Below, in pieces: positions 9,237 through 19,039 of a stretch of DNA of 52,186 nucleotides. Every line of letters starts with the position of its first letter. Positions within the stretch are counted from its first letter, which is position 1. Both the position numbers and the translations under genes were made by a program. The DNA comes from Pseudoalteromonas arctica (GTDB lineage: Bacteria > Pseudomonadota > Gammaproteobacteria > Enterobacterales > Alteromonadaceae), in assembly GCF_012927645.1 (NCBI RefSeq), contig NZ_JABBMT010000028.1, positions 1-52,186 of the forward strand, written 5' to 3'. The notes under the pieces were generated by a model, which saw nothing but the letters and a program-made list of their open reading frames with translations, searched no databases and was not told the DNA's origin.

Positions 9237-9953
9237 ATGCAAACGCCAGTCATTCTGATTGTAGAGGATGAAGACGTAACTCGACTAAACCTCGTTAGTT
9301 TATTTGAAGCTGAAGGTTACAAAGTTATTGAAGCCATTGATGGCGATGACATGCATGACAAGCTTACAAATAATGATGATGTGAACCTTGTAGTTATGGA
9401 CATCAACCTGCCAGGCAAAAACGGGCTAATACTAGCACGTGAATTACGTCAAAAGCGTAACGTTGGACTTATTTTCCTAACCGGTCGTGATAATGATGTA
9501 GACCGTATTTTAGGCCTAGAAATTGGCGCGGACGACTATATTACTAAGCCGTTCAATCCTCGTGAATTAACTATTCGTGCTCGTAACTTGCTTTCTCGTA
9601 CTGCCCTTGGCGGTGAAGAATCAAGCCTTGAAACAAATGGTGTGATCACTTTCAATGGCTGGGAACTTGACGAAAATAGCCGCTGTTTAACATCACCAAA
9701 TGGTGATGCCAAACGTTTACCTAAAGGCGAATACAGAGCACTACGTTTAATGCTTGACTCTCCGGGTCGTATTTTTAGTCGTGAGCAGCTAATCAAGCAT
9801 ATGACTGGTCGTGAGTTACGTGCAAATGACCGTACTGTTGATGTAACGATCCGTCGTATCAGAAAGCATTTTGAAAGTGATAACAGCACATCTGAGCTTA
9901 TCAGCACCATTCATGGTGAAGGTTATCGTTTCATTGGTAAAATCGATAGTTAA
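9237..9953 (+). CDS. arcA: ArcA, aerobic respiration control response regulator
   Basis: 238 residues, the E. coli ArcA length, starting [12 protein letters not shown]. The receiver domain (1-120) has its acidic pocket at ED near residue 10 and acceptor Asp in [12 protein letters not shown], and ends in the near-invariant [21 protein letters not shown] block typical of ArcA. The C-terminal OmpR-type winged helix contains [20 protein letters not shown] and HGEGYRF. ArcA represses aerobic respiratory and TCA genes under low oxygen. Its cognate kinase gene arcB lies tail-to-tail 28 bp away, unlike the distant location in E. coli. Confidence 0.97.
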   Translation: MQTPVILIVEDEDVTRLNLVSLFEAEGYKVIEAIDGDDMHDKLTNNDDVNLVVMDINLPGKNGLILARELRQKRNVGLIFLTGRDNDVDRILGLEIGADDYITKPFNPRELTIRARNLLSRTALGGEESSLETNGVITFNGWELDENSRCLTSPNGDAKRLPKGEYRALRLMLDSPGRIFSREQLIKHMTGRELRANDRTVDVTIRRIRKHFESDNSTSELISTIHGEGYRFIGKIDS

Positions 9954-9981
9954 AATATCCGTTTTACCAAGTAATACAGCA

Positions 9982-12306
9982 TTAACGTTCTAGTTGCTGT
10001 AAGAATAAATGAAGGGCATGTTGCCCTTCATTTATTTTATCTGCCAATATTGTTAGCCAAGTCTTTAATACTTCATCACTTTCTTCAAGCGCACCATGTT
10101 CCATGGTCTTAGCGTGTAACTGTACATCATTTAAACCAACTGAACCGGCAGCGCCTTTAAGCTTATGTGCTACAGACTTATATTCTTCACGGTCAGCTGC
10201 TGCTAATGATGTTGCCAACTCTTGCTGATACTGTGGATTAAGCTTTTCAAATAAACTGCTGCTGCGCTTAAATATTACTATGCCCATCGAGTTAACAAAA
10301 TCTTCTATGGTTTCAACATCAAGTAACTCTACATTAATATTTTCACTGGCTTCTTTGCTAACCATCAGGCGTGTTTCATCAGACTGTTGTTGATGTTTAA
10401 TATCAAATAGTTCAGCCAATATTTTATCAAGCTTCGTGGTATTGATGGGCTTGGCTAATGCGCCTTGAATTGAGATCCCTTGTAACTCTTCTTCGGCACT
10501 ACGCACATTAGCCGTAAGCGCTACAATAGGTAACTTATCAAAATGGCTATCGGCACGGATCTGTCTTGCGACTTCATCGCCATTAATATCTGGTAGTTGC
10601 ATATCTAACAGTACTAAATCTAGATCATCCTCAGTTTCAACAAACGCCAAAGCATCTTCACCGGTTTCAGCCCAGATAACTTCATGGCCGCGTTGCTCCA
10701 GTAAGTTAATGGCGATTTCAGCATTAAGCGGCACATCTTCAACTAGTAAGATATTCAAACTACGCCCAACATAACTTTGTTCAGCTGGAGCAATACAAAG
10801 GACCAGCGGTATTTCAACCACAAAACAACTCCCCTCCCCTTCAGTACTACTCACATGTAACTGTCCTTTCATTGCAGTGACCAATGCTTTGGTGACCGCT
10901 AAACCGATACCTGATCCTATCGCATTAGTGCCATTTAAATCCGGTGCTTTATAATACATATCAAAAATACGATGTAATTGCGCTTGTGGAATACCTTGTC
11001 CGGTATCGGTAATTTTCATCACTAACCAGGTGCCATCAGCACGGTTTTCCCGAATACACGTTAATTGAACTTTACCTTGTTGGGTGAATTTAACCGCATT
11101 ATTTATTAAATTCCATACCACTTGACGTAATCGGGTCGGATCTAGTTGCGCATAAATATCCAATATGCCTTTGCGCTTAATTTCAAACTCGAGGCTTTTT
11201 TGTTCAGCAATTAATCCGGCAAAGTTAACCACATCATTAATAAAGTCAGAGACGTTTATTGAATCGGTTACAATATCGAGTTGTTCGCGATCTATTTTAT
11301 CTAAATCTATAATATCATTGAAAATATTTCCTAATGTTTCAGCACTAGAAAATATGGTATTACACCAACTACGTTGCTGCTTATCAAGATCCGTATCTAG
11401 TAGCATTCGGGTTAAACCCACAATACCATTGAGTGGAGTTCGTAATTCATGACTTAGGGTGGCAATAAATTTCCCCTTGTCTTTATAAGCAGTTTCAAGT
11501 GCTTGGGCAGCTTCTTTACGACTGGTGATATCACGGCCAAATGCTAATAAACCAATGTAGTCACCGTCATCATTAATAAATGGAAGCTTACGCATTTCAA
11601 ACCAACGATTTTCATTGCCTACAGGGTACTCAACATCAAGCGTTAATGCGGCGTGAGTTTTTTCGACTTTGTTATCAGTTAGCAATACTTCAGGTAAGAA
11701 TTGCGTTGGGTAAATTTCCTCTGCAGTTTTACCTATTAACTCATCACTTGATTTACCCATCACCTCTTCAAACATTTTATTACAACCAGCAAACACACCA
11801 TTATTATCACGGTAGTAAAATAAATCAGGGGATGAATCGACAATAGAGCGCAGCAACATGCCTTGTTGAGCAAGCTCCTGCTGGGTTTTTTTACGTTCGA
11901 CGATTTCTCGTCTGAGCTCTTCTATTGCGCGGTGTTTGGCATGAAATGCCATTTTACGTTCATCTATCTCTACATTTAAGCGATTGATATTGTCTTTTAA
12001 AGTTTGATTTAATAATTTTTCTTGCTTAGTGGCACTATCTAAATACGCGTAGGAGGCATCTAACTGGCGAATTGAATTGATCAACACACTGATAATAATG
12101 GGTGATACTACTGCGGTAAAAAATATTACGGCAAGCACATCAACGAACATCACCTCACCTACTGCAACATAATAAAACATACACGATAATATTAATGCCA
12201 AGACTAATAGTAATGCATAGCAGATCGTTGCGGTTTTAAATTCACCGAATCGAGTAATTAAACTGGAAAGTGTTCGAGCCCATGGACTCAAAGAGGAATC
12301 GATCAT
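9982..12306 (-). CDS. arcB: ArcB, hybrid sensor kinase of the Arc system
   Basis: 774 residues with the ArcB plan: two membrane helices (about 25-49 and 55-79), a coiled leucine-rich linker (80-145), PAS (about 150-262), HisKA with H286 in SHELRTPLNG, HATPase_c (N402, DTGQG at 434, GSGIGLA at 464), receiver with D568, and HPt with H714 in AHKLKGAAGSVG. It senses quinone redox state and passes phosphate to ArcA. The cysteine matching E. coli Cys180 is present (C175, GCNKMFEE). The position matching Cys241 is occupied by W235 in RWFEMRK, so the paired-cysteine switch is incomplete. It is convergent with arcA. Confidence 0.93.
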   Translation of the reverse strand: MIDSSLSPWARTLSSLITRFGEFKTATICYALLLVLALILSCMFYYVAVGEVMFVDVLAVIFFTAVVSPIIISVLINSIRQLDASYAYLDSATKQEKLLNQTLKDNINRLNVEIDERKMAFHAKHRAIEELRREIVERKKTQQELAQQGMLLRSIVDSSPDLFYYRDNNGVFAGCNKMFEEVMGKSSDELIGKTAEEIYPTQFLPEVLLTDNKVEKTHAALTLDVEYPVGNENRWFEMRKLPFINDDGDYIGLLAFGRDITSRKEAAQALETAYKDKGKFIATLSHELRTPLNGIVGLTRMLLDTDLDKQQRSWCNTIFSSAETLGNIFNDIIDLDKIDREQLDIVTDSINVSDFINDVVNFAGLIAEQKSLEFEIKRKGILDIYAQLDPTRLRQVVWNLINNAVKFTQQGKVQLTCIRENRADGTWLVMKITDTGQGIPQAQLHRIFDMYYKAPDLNGTNAIGSGIGLAVTKALVTAMKGQLHVSSTEGEGSCFVVEIPLVLCIAPAEQSYVGRSLNILLVEDVPLNAEIAINLLEQRGHEVIWAETGEDALAFVETEDDLDLVLLDMQLPDINGDEVARQIRADSHFDKLPIVALTANVRSAEEELQGISIQGALAKPINTTKLDKILAELFDIKHQQQSDETRLMVSKEASENINVELLDVETIEDFVNSMGIVIFKRSSSLFEKLNPQYQQELATSLAAADREEYKSVAHKLKGAAGSVGLNDVQLHAKTMEHGALEESDEVLKTWLTILADKINEGQHALHLFLQQLER

Positions 12307-12516
12307 ATATAAATCTGTCTCTTAACTATACATATAAGCATATAAAAATCGGCTGACTACACAGCTACAAAAATCACTAATGCTAATATTTTAGCATTTT
12401 TGCATTAACTATTTTCATGTTCCGCGACGAAAACAGAAAATTTTCATCTACCACGTATTTTTTATTTATTTCGTGTAAAATATCGCGCTTTACAATTGCC
12501 AATAACGAGATTTTTC

Positions 12517-13437
12517 ATGCAAAGCAACATGCCCGATATAGCAGATACGGCTCCCGCCTTACAAACTGGTAAATTAAACTGGGTTGGTATGGCTGATATT
12601 GAACTGCCTTTTTTATTTGAATCTCGTGATCTTGCGCCTATAAATGTCAATGCTAAAGCCCGTGCTTTTGTTAATCTTCATAAAGAAGACGCAAAAGGCA
12701 TTCATATGTCACGGTTATTTTTAGCCCTCGATACATTATCAACCGAGCAACAAGTCAACCCGCTAACTATTGCACAAGCGCTCGATAGCTTTATCTCTAG
12801 TCATACAGGATTAAGCGACCAAGCTAAAATAGAATTGAAGTTTGAACTACCACTGCGCAGAAAGTCACTCCTTAGCGGCAAAGCGGGTTGGAAAAGCTAC
12901 CCGTTAACCATAGAGGCAAAAATTGACCACGGTGTACTTAGTTTTGAGTTAAGCCTTGATGTAACTTACTCATCAACTTGCCCATGCTCAGCGGCATTAG
13001 CTCGGCAACTCATTCAGCAGGCCTTTGTTGAAAAGTTTCAGCAGCATACTCCTAGCCATAAAGAAATGATCAGCTGGCTTGGCAGTACCGACGGCATTAT
13101 TGCAACTCCTCACTCGCAACGCTCTATCGCCAATGTAAAAGTCAAACTAGATAGTAGCATCCGTGAGTTTGATATTTTAAACTTGATCAATACTCTTGAA
13201 GATGAGCTTAAAACCCCAGTACAAGCCGCAGTTAAGCGTGAAGATGAGCAAGAATTTGCCCGTTTGAATGGTCAGAATTTGATGTTTTGTGAAGATGCAG
13301 CGCGTAAAATCAAAGCCGTGTTAGAAGACGCACAATACGCCGATTACTGGTTACAAATAAACCATTATGAATCTCTGCATGCCCATGATGCCGTAGCTAT
13401 TGCAGTAAAAGGCATTGATGGCGGATACCAGCCATAA
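12517..13437 (+). CDS. folE2: GTP cyclohydrolase FolE2 (type IB)
   Basis: 306 residues. It converts GTP to dihydroneopterin triphosphate, the first step of folate synthesis. Family features include PFLFESRDLAPINVNAKA near the N-terminus, the Cys/His active-site segment STCPCSAALARQ, and the acidic HSQRS region. FolE2 is unrelated in sequence to zinc-dependent FolE and can use several metals. The start is set at ATG 12517, 6-9 bp behind a GAGA Shine-Dalgarno-like element; an upstream TTG (12496) in frame has no RBS. It stands alone between arcB (divergent) and the next gene. I see no convincing Zur box. Confidence 0.93.
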   Translation: MQSNMPDIADTAPALQTGKLNWVGMADIELPFLFESRDLAPINVNAKARAFVNLHKEDAKGIHMSRLFLALDTLSTEQQVNPLTIAQALDSFISSHTGLSDQAKIELKFELPLRRKSLLSGKAGWKSYPLTIEAKIDHGVLSFELSLDVTYSSTCPCSAALARQLIQQAFVEKFQQHTPSHKEMISWLGSTDGIIATPHSQRSIANVKVKLDSSIREFDILNLINTLEDELKTPVQAAVKREDEQEFARLNGQNLMFCEDAARKIKAVLEDAQYADYWLQINHYESLHAHDAVAIAVKGIDGGYQP

Positions 13438-13528
13438 CTTAGCTGTTACAAAGTGTAACTTCATTACAACTGGGCACGTTAATTGCTATTAATATTACAG
13501 TGTCAATTTGTTGTTGTGGAGTTACCGT

Positions 13529-14125
13529 ATGGAATTCGCTTTATTATCAATTTTAGTATTAGTCGTAGGGGCATCAGTTGTTGCGTCAAAGTTTACCGAT
13601 GATGGCGGAAACCCTTATCCATTCACGCGTAAAAGTAATATTTTTACGCAAGTTGAAAGTTCTTTCCTTAGTCTTCTAGAGCGTGCTGTAGGCGATCAAT
13701 ATAAAATTGTTAGCCGTGTAAAACTAATCGATGTCATTGATTGTAAGAAAGGTTTATCTGCTAAAGCTAAACGTGCAGCAATCGCTAAAGCAAAAAACAA
13801 ACAACTTGATTATGTGCTGATTGATAAAGAAAAGATGACCATTGTCGCAGCGGTTGATTTAGTAAACAACGCCAATAAAGATGGTCATAAAGCGCAACGC
13901 GACTGGTTTGTTAATGGTGCACTTGAAGCTGCTGGCATTCCACATATCCGTATGAAAGTTAAATCTGGCTATCGCCCATCAGAAGTGCGTGAAGCAATTA
14001 TGTTTAAACTTGGTAAACCAACAACAGCACAAAGTAGCCGCCCGACACGCAACCGTGTTACTAAACCGGCAGTGCTATCTCCTTCGCAAGCTAAAGCCCA
14101 TTCCACAGCCTTAGCTGAAATATAA
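13529..14125 (+). CDS. DUF2726 domain protein, membrane-anchored
   Basis: 198 residues. One N-terminal transmembrane helix (about 2-19) is followed by a cytosolic domain matching DUF2726: FLSLLERAVGDQYKIVSRVKL, DYVLIDKEKMTIVAAVDL, and a GAL-EAAGIPHIRMK ending. This domain has a restriction-endonuclease-like look, but no activity is known. The tail after about 165 is Ser/Thr/Arg rich and probably disordered. The start was chosen at ATG 13529, preceded by GTGGAG, rather than an upstream TTG. A strong terminator follows 18 bp after the stop. Confidence 0.8.
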   Translation: MEFALLSILVLVVGASVVASKFTDDGGNPYPFTRKSNIFTQVESSFLSLLERAVGDQYKIVSRVKLIDVIDCKKGLSAKAKRAAIAKAKNKQLDYVLIDKEKMTIVAAVDLVNNANKDGHKAQRDWFVNGALEAAGIPHIRMKVKSGYRPSEVREAIMFKLGKPTTAQSSRPTRNRVTKPAVLSPSQAKAHSTALAEI

Positions 14126-14143
14126 CAGTCATAAAATTGGCTA

Positions 14144-14169
14144 AAGCAGGCTTTAATGCCTGCTTTTTT
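14144..14169 (+). terminator. terminator after the DUF2726 gene
   Basis: Stem AAGCAGGC/GCCTGCTT with a short loop, followed by TTTTTTG. It isolates the DUF2726 gene from mtnN. Confidence 0.8.
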
Positions 14170-14197
14170 GTTTGTTTTTATTATTTTCGCGTATAAT
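14168..14197 (+). promoter_or_regulatory. candidate mtnN promoter
   Basis: TTGTTT (14168-14173), an 18-bp spacer, then a perfect TATAAT (14192-14197). It starts within the upstream terminator's T tract and lies 30 bp before the mtnN start. Confidence 0.5.
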
Positions 14198-14227
14198 AAT
14201 TTCATTCAATCTAAGGAATCAAATATT

Positions 14228-14935
14228 ATGAATGTTGGCATTATTGGCGCGATGGAGCCTGAAGTTAAAATTTTGCGTGAAGCAATGAAAAACCCACAAA
14301 TTCTAACTAAAGCAGGTTTCACTTTTTATACAGGTGAATTAGGCGGTAACACTGTAACTTTAGTGCAATCAGGTATTGGTAAAGTAGCCTCGAGTATTGC
14401 AACAACATTATTGATTGATAATTTTCAACCAGATTGCGTGATCAACACAGGCTCTGCTGGCGGCTTTGATCCATCTCTGAGTGTTGGCGACGTGGTAATT
14501 TCATCTGAGGTACGTCATCATGATGTTGATGTAACTGCTTTTGGTTATGAAATTGGTCAAGTACCGCAGATGCCTGCAGGTTTTGCTGCTCACCCTAAAT
14601 TAATAGAGGCTGCACAACAAAGTGTTGAGAGTATCAGTGACGTGAAGACCTTGATCGGCTTAATTTGTACTGGCGATTCATTTATGTGTGATCCGGTACG
14701 TATTGATAAAGCCCGCGCGGACTTCCCTACTATGTTAGCCGTAGAAATGGAAGGCGCTGCCATTGCACAAGTGTGCTTTTCACTAGCAACACCGTTTGTA
14801 GTGATCCGCTCAATGTCTGATATTGCAGGTAAAGAGTCACCACAGTCATTTGAAGAATACCTAGAAACAGCTTCAATAAACTCATCAAAAATGGTGGTCG
14901 CATTACTAGAAAAACTGACTACGGTAACGCTATAA
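14228..14935 (+). CDS. mtnN: 5'-methylthioadenosine/S-adenosylhomocysteine nucleosidase
   Basis: 235 residues starting [16 protein letters not shown], with GTG-type alternatives upstream rejected because AAGGAA precedes ATG 14228. It cleaves MTA and SAH to adenine plus the thioribose/ribosyl product, clearing SAM by-products and feeding autoinducer-2 and methionine salvage. Visible features are the GSAGG ribose/base loop, [20 protein letters not shown] and the catalytic segment [12 protein letters not shown], with SDIAG near the end. It is followed with one base of spacing by a CbiB-family gene, so the two are translationally coupled. Confidence 0.97.
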   Translation: MNVGIIGAMEPEVKILREAMKNPQILTKAGFTFYTGELGGNTVTLVQSGIGKVASSIATTLLIDNFQPDCVINTGSAGGFDPSLSVGDVVISSEVRHHDVDVTAFGYEIGQVPQMPAGFAAHPKLIEAAQQSVESISDVKTLIGLICTGDSFMCDPVRIDKARADFPTMLAVEMEGAAIAQVCFSLATPFVVIRSMSDIAGKESPQSFEEYLETASINSSKMVVALLEKLTTVTL

Positions 14936-14936
14936 G

Positions 14937-15884
14937 GTGTTACTCAATTTAGTTCAGCAACATTTGGACTTTATTGTATTTATATTAGCGCTCCTTGCTG
15001 AGCGCTTTTTACCTTTGGTAAGCTGGTATCACCCAAATACATTTTTAACTGCGGTATTTAAAGCACTTGGAAAGCGTATTTTTCGAAAGAGTGAACCTGC
15101 AAGTTATCACTATTTATCTTCCTCGTTGTGTTTCACTCTCGTCATTTTAGTGATCATGATCTTAGTGATATTGCTGCTTGAATTTGCCTATTACCCTGAA
15201 CTATTAGCTGGATTAATCTTATACCTCAGCCTAGAGTGGCGAAGTGTAGAAATTAAAGCGCTGCGCATTGCACGCCTCGTTAAACAAAATCAAAAGTCTA
15301 CAGCCCGAGAATTATTAAAGCCGCTACTTGCTCGCCAGGTAGATAAATTATCAGGCCCAGGTCTTTGCAAAGCCATTATGGAAACGCTGATCCTAAGAGT
15401 TGCTCGTCATTACTTTAGCGTTATTTTCTGTTATCTACTATTTGGCCCTATGGCAGCACTGGCTTATCGCTTACTGACTTTGATCCACCAAGCCTGGCGC
15501 AAAGATAGTTTACCTAATAGCCCATTTTTAAAATCGCTTAGTTGGCTATTATATATTCTTGAGTGGTTACCTACACGGATATTGGCGCTGACGATTGCAG
15601 CCAGTAAAGCCAGTAAATTGAGCGTTCATTATATCAAACATTATGGACGACATTTTTATCAGACAAATAGTGGCTGGTTATTAAGTTGTTGCTCGGCCTC
15701 TGTTGGTGTGCAACTCGGTGGCCCTGCTATATACCAAGATACTCGATTTGATAAAATGCGCATCGGTACTGAGCGTTTACCACAGGCTGATGATATTGCT
15801 GTGTTGATCAATCGGCTAAATCAAGCACGTGTTTTTTGGTTACTGGTTATATTTTGCATCGAAATAATTAAAACAATGTTGTAG
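14937..15884 (+). CDS. CbiB/CobD-family membrane protein, probably non-catalytic
   Basis: 315 residues with 5-6 hydrophobic segments. The C-terminus carries the CbiB signature VQLGGPAIYQ, then MRIG and PQADDIAVLINRLNQAR. The middle aligns with CbiB (METLILRVA, LFGPMAALAYRLL, LEWLPTRILAL). However, the acidic ETVAEN-SD and NTLDSM motifs of true adenosylcobinamide-phosphate synthases are replaced (RVARHY, LTLIHQ). It is therefore probably a paralogue with another role, or a very divergent enzyme; some similarity to the related AmpE family is possible. It starts with GTG one base after the mtnN stop. Confidence 0.7.
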   Translation: MLLNLVQQHLDFIVFILALLAERFLPLVSWYHPNTFLTAVFKALGKRIFRKSEPASYHYLSSSLCFTLVILVIMILVILLLEFAYYPELLAGLILYLSLEWRSVEIKALRIARLVKQNQKSTARELLKPLLARQVDKLSGPGLCKAIMETLILRVARHYFSVIFCYLLFGPMAALAYRLLTLIHQAWRKDSLPNSPFLKSLSWLLYILEWLPTRILALTIAASKASKLSVHYIKHYGRHFYQTNSGWLLSCCSASVGVQLGGPAIYQDTRFDKMRIGTERLPQADDIAVLINRLNQARVFWLLVIFCIEIIKTML

Positions 15885-15896
15885 ATCATCAAAAAT

Positions 15897-15921
15897 AAAA
15901 AACCAGCCTTAGCTGGTTTTT
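15897..15921. terminator. bidirectional terminator between the cbiB-like gene and tyrS
   Basis: Stem AAACCAGC/GCTGGTTT with a 4-nt loop, A-rich on the left and T-rich on the right. It is shared by convergent genes. Confidence 0.8.
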
Positions 15922-15960
15922 GTTACTTAAACATCTAACTGAATTTTCATTCTTTACCTA

Positions 15961-17160
15961 TTAAACACAGGTAATATTTGCAAACTTACGTTTACCAACT
16001 TGATAAATAGCCGTGCTACCTTTTACAATTTCAAGTTTAGTATCAGTGACCTTTTCTTCGCCATTGATTTTAACTGCGCCTTGTTTGATCATTCGCATCG
16101 CTTCTGACGTACTCGCAACTAAGCCAGCTTCTTTAAGCAAGTTAGTAATAAATACGGTATCTTCATCAATCGTTACTGTCATAACTGGGATATCATCAGG
16201 CAACGCATTTTTTTGAAAACGTTTAATAAAATCTTCATGCGCACCAACAGCAGCTGCATCGCTGTGAAAACGAGCAATCATTTCTTTTGCTAAATCGATT
16301 TTAATATCACGCGGGTTAGTACCTTGTGAAACTTTTTCTTTGAGCGCAGCAATTTCGTTAATTGATAAGCTACTTAGCAAATCATAATAACGCCACATCA
16401 GCTCATCACTAATCGACATGATTTTACCAAACATATCGTTAGGGGCATCAGTAATACCAATGTAGTTACCTAATGACTTAGACATTTTTTGCACACCGTC
16501 GGTGCCCTCAAGTAAAGGCATCATTAATACAGTTTGTGGTTTCTGGCCTTCGTCTTTTTGTAGCTCACGACCCATTAATAGATTAAAGCGTTGATCAGTA
16601 CCACCGAGCTCAACATCAGCTTCAAGCGCTACTGAGTCCCAACCTTGCACTAATGGATACAAAAACTCATGAATCGCAATTGATTGGCCGCCAGCATAAC
16701 GCTTTTTAAAATCATCACGTTCTAGCATACGAGCAACAGTTTGACGTGCTGCTAGCTTGATCATCCCTGCAGCGCCTAAATTCTCCATCCAAGTTGAATT
16801 AAAAGCAACGGTGGTTTTAGCCGGATCAAGAATTTTAAATACTTGTTCTTTATATGTTTCAGCGTTAGCTAATACATCATCACGGGTAAGTGGCTTACGG
16901 GTTACATTTTTACCCGTTGGATCACCAATCATACCGGTGAAATCACCAATTAAGAAAATCACTTCATGACCTAAGTCTTGGAAGGTTTTCATTTTATTAA
17001 TTAGCACAGTATGACCTAAGTGTAAGTCAGGTGCTGTTGGATCAAAACCCGCTTTGATCTTTAGCTTTTTACCAGACTTTAGCTTTTCGACTAACTCGTC
17101 TTCAATTAATATTTCTTCAGCACCGCGTTTTATCTCTGCTAGAGCGGTTTGTAAGTCCAC
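15961..17160 (-). CDS. tyrS: tyrosyl-tRNA synthetase
   Basis: 399 residues, a TyrRS of the longer class found in many gammaproteobacteria. It attaches tyrosine to tRNA-Tyr. HIGH-type motif HLGH at 47-50, GGTDQRFN in the binding pocket (186-193), KMSKS at 225-229, and a C-terminal S4 RNA-binding domain (from about 335, [14 protein letters not shown]). It is divergent from mepM, a common arrangement in this order. Confidence 0.97.
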   Translation of the reverse strand: MDLQTALAEIKRGAEEILIEDELVEKLKSGKKLKIKAGFDPTAPDLHLGHTVLINKMKTFQDLGHEVIFLIGDFTGMIGDPTGKNVTRKPLTRDDVLANAETYKEQVFKILDPAKTTVAFNSTWMENLGAAGMIKLAARQTVARMLERDDFKKRYAGGQSIAIHEFLYPLVQGWDSVALEADVELGGTDQRFNLLMGRELQKDEGQKPQTVLMMPLLEGTDGVQKMSKSLGNYIGITDAPNDMFGKIMSISDELMWRYYDLLSSLSINEIAALKEKVSQGTNPRDIKIDLAKEMIARFHSDAAAVGAHEDFIKRFQKNALPDDIPVMTVTIDEDTVFITNLLKEAGLVASTSEAMRMIKQGAVKINGEEKVTDTKLEIVKGSTAIYQVGKRKFANITCV

Positions 17161-17310
17161 TATGTATTACTCCAAAAAATTCAGTCAATCTGGTGATTCT
17201 AGCGTAAATCCGCACCAGTTTAAATCTACAAAACACTGGTATTAACGCTTTATTAAGTATATCCTGCAATATTAGTGATTAATTATCTTGACAGCAGGAA
17301 AAGGCACGTT

Positions 17311-18624
17311 ATGGTTCGCGTTGTGCACACTCTCCCAAAAAAACACAAATTGCTTATTTTAGGCTTGGTTTCTGCTATTGCTGCTTTAACACTCATTCCT
17401 TCAGAAAAAGCCACCGCCTCGAAAGACAATAGCGCTGATGCGCTAGAAGTTGGCAAGCGTTACGAATTACAAATTAAAGTTGATGACGTTGAAAAATTAA
17501 CTGAATTAAATTCGCAAGAAGATGCAGCAAAACTCCCAGAATACAATCTAGTCGATTTTGAAGTAAAGAACGGTGACAATTTAGCACTTATTTTCAAACG
17601 CGCTGGTTTTAATGCGCAAACCGTTCATAAACTGCTTAATACCAATGCAGAAACACGTAAACTTAGTAAAATTCATCCAGGTGAAGTACTTAGTTTTGCC
17701 ACTGCTGAAGACGGCTCTTTGGCACAGTTACGTTATGTAATTTCAAAAACAGATACCCTGTTCGTTACATTAAATGAAGAAGGTAACTACGATACGTCTA
17801 TTGATAGTAAAGAAATTGAAACGTTAACTAAATCAACAGGTGGAGAAATTACCAACAGCTTTTGGACCTCAGGTATTGCTGCTGGTTTAAGTGAACGGCA
17901 AATAATGAACTTTGCTGACATATTCGGTTGGGATGTGGATTTTGCCAATGATATCCGTAAAGGCGATCAATTTGGTTTAATCTATGAATCACATTATGTT
18001 GATGGCGAGTTTATTGGCACAGGTAAAATTATTGCCGCTGAGTTTATAAACCAAGGTCAACGTTACGCGGCTATTCGTCACAGCGATGGTACTTTTTACA
18101 CGCCTGAAGGGCGTAGTATGAAAAAAGCATTTTTACGTGCACCGGTTAATTTTAAATATATTAGCTCAAGCTTCAATCCGCGTCGCTTACATCCTGTAAC
18201 AGGACAAGTAAGGGCACACCGTGGCATTGACTACGCAGCTCGTACTGGTACGCCAGTAGTTGCGTCGGGTAATGGTAAAGTAATTAAAGCCGGATACAGT
18301 AAGTATAATGGTAACTATATATTTATTAGTCACGGCACACAGTACGTCACTAAGTACCTGCACCTTAACAAAAAGCTAGTTAAAACCGGTCAAAAAGTTA
18401 AGCAAGGTCAAAAAATTGGTACTGTTGGGTCCACTGGTCGTGTAACTGGCGCACACTTACACTACGAGTTTTTAGTTAACGGCGTTCACCGTAACCCTAA
18501 AACAGTTAAATTACCTAAGTCTGAGCCACTACCACGTGATGAGCTTGCTAAGTTTAAACCAATCGCAGATAACTTCTTAGCGCAGCTAGAGCGCAATCGA
18601 GAGCTACAGTTAGCGCTTAAGTAA
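17311..18624 (+). CDS. mepM: M23 murein DD-endopeptidase, MepM-like
   Basis: 437 residues. An N-terminal transmembrane anchor or uncleaved signal (about 13-30) precedes an OapA/LysM-like region (about 70-160) and a C-terminal peptidase M23 domain. The zinc/catalytic motifs are HRGIDYAA(R)TGTPV and HLHYEF. It cleaves meso-DAP cross-links so new glycan can be inserted in the periplasm. Start at ATG 17311, 6-7 bp after AGGAAAAGG; an in-frame GTG at 17275 has no RBS. It ends just before a heptamer repeat and a terminator. Confidence 0.9.
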   Translation: MVRVVHTLPKKHKLLILGLVSAIAALTLIPSEKATASKDNSADALEVGKRYELQIKVDDVEKLTELNSQEDAAKLPEYNLVDFEVKNGDNLALIFKRAGFNAQTVHKLLNTNAETRKLSKIHPGEVLSFATAEDGSLAQLRYVISKTDTLFVTLNEEGNYDTSIDSKEIETLTKSTGGEITNSFWTSGIAAGLSERQIMNFADIFGWDVDFANDIRKGDQFGLIYESHYVDGEFIGTGKIIAAEFINQGQRYAAIRHSDGTFYTPEGRSMKKAFLRAPVNFKYISSSFNPRRLHPVTGQVRAHRGIDYAARTGTPVVASGNGKVIKAGYSKYNGNYIFISHGTQYVTKYLHLNKKLVKTGQKVKQGQKIGTVGSTGRVTGAHLHYEFLVNGVHRNPKTVKLPKSEPLPRDELAKFKPIADNFLAQLERNRELQLALK

Positions 18625-18627
18625 AGT

Positions 18628-18677
<50 letters not shown>

Positions 18678-18685
18678 AAAAATAT

Positions 18686-18719
18686 AAGCCGTTGTTATGT
18701 AAATAGCAACGGCTTTTTC
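18686..18719 (+). terminator. terminator after mepM
   Basis: Stem AGCCGTTG/CAACGGCT, extended by partial pairing in the loop and followed by TTTTTCT. Confidence 0.8.
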
Positions 18720-18769
18720 TGGGTCCATCAGCTGGCAAGTCTGCGCCATTAATAGGAGTGTTATTTTTT

Positions 18770-19039
18770 CTAATAGGCATCGTAATGCCCACCAATGGCG
18801 AAAATATATATGTACTCATTATCAAACTTATAAATTAACCGATCTTTTTGCGATATACGCTTCGACCATAACCCCGATAAATTGTGTTTTAAAGGCTCCG
18901 GCTTTCCCAAGCCTTTAGTTGGATCTGAGCGCATCATTTCTTTTAGTATTTTACATAATGCAGTATGCAACTTTTTATCTTTATCTCGTAATTGCTCATA
19001 GCTGAGCCACGTCTTACCCTCAAAGGTTAGTGATCTCAT
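18770..19039 (-). CDS. yoeB: YoeB-type toxin (ribosome-dependent mRNA endonuclease)
   Basis: 89 residues of the Txe/YoeB family. The signature GKPEPLKHNLSGLWSKRI is present, then DRLIYKF and a C-terminal GGHYDAY whose His-Tyr corresponds to the catalytic end of YoeB. It cleaves mRNA at the ribosome when its antitoxin is degraded. It overlaps the yefM-like gene by 20 nt, downstream of it, in the usual antitoxin-first order. Confidence 0.93.
   Translation of the reverse strand: MRSLTFEGKTWLSYEQLRDKDKKLHTALCKILKEMMRSDPTKGLGKPEPLKHNLSGLWSKRISQKDRLIYKFDNEYIYIFAIGGHYDAY

Noticed and set aside
9536..9910. 124-codon minus-strand ORF inside arcA
   Set aside because: Antisense shadow of a highly conserved gene, with no RBS and no recognisable protein.
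12307..12516. Zur box upstream of folE2
   Set aside because: No 7-9 bp inverted repeat close to the Zur consensus could be found.
13445..13459. Perfect inverted repeat GTTACA-AAG-TGTAAC between folE2 and the DUF2726 gene
   Set aside because: Too short to assign to a regulator and not near a recognisable promoter; kept only as a note.
14937..15884. Authentic CbiB (adenosylcobinamide-phosphate synthase)
   Set aside because: Family membership is clear from the C-terminus, but the conserved acidic and NTLDSM motifs are missing, so a catalytic call was not made.
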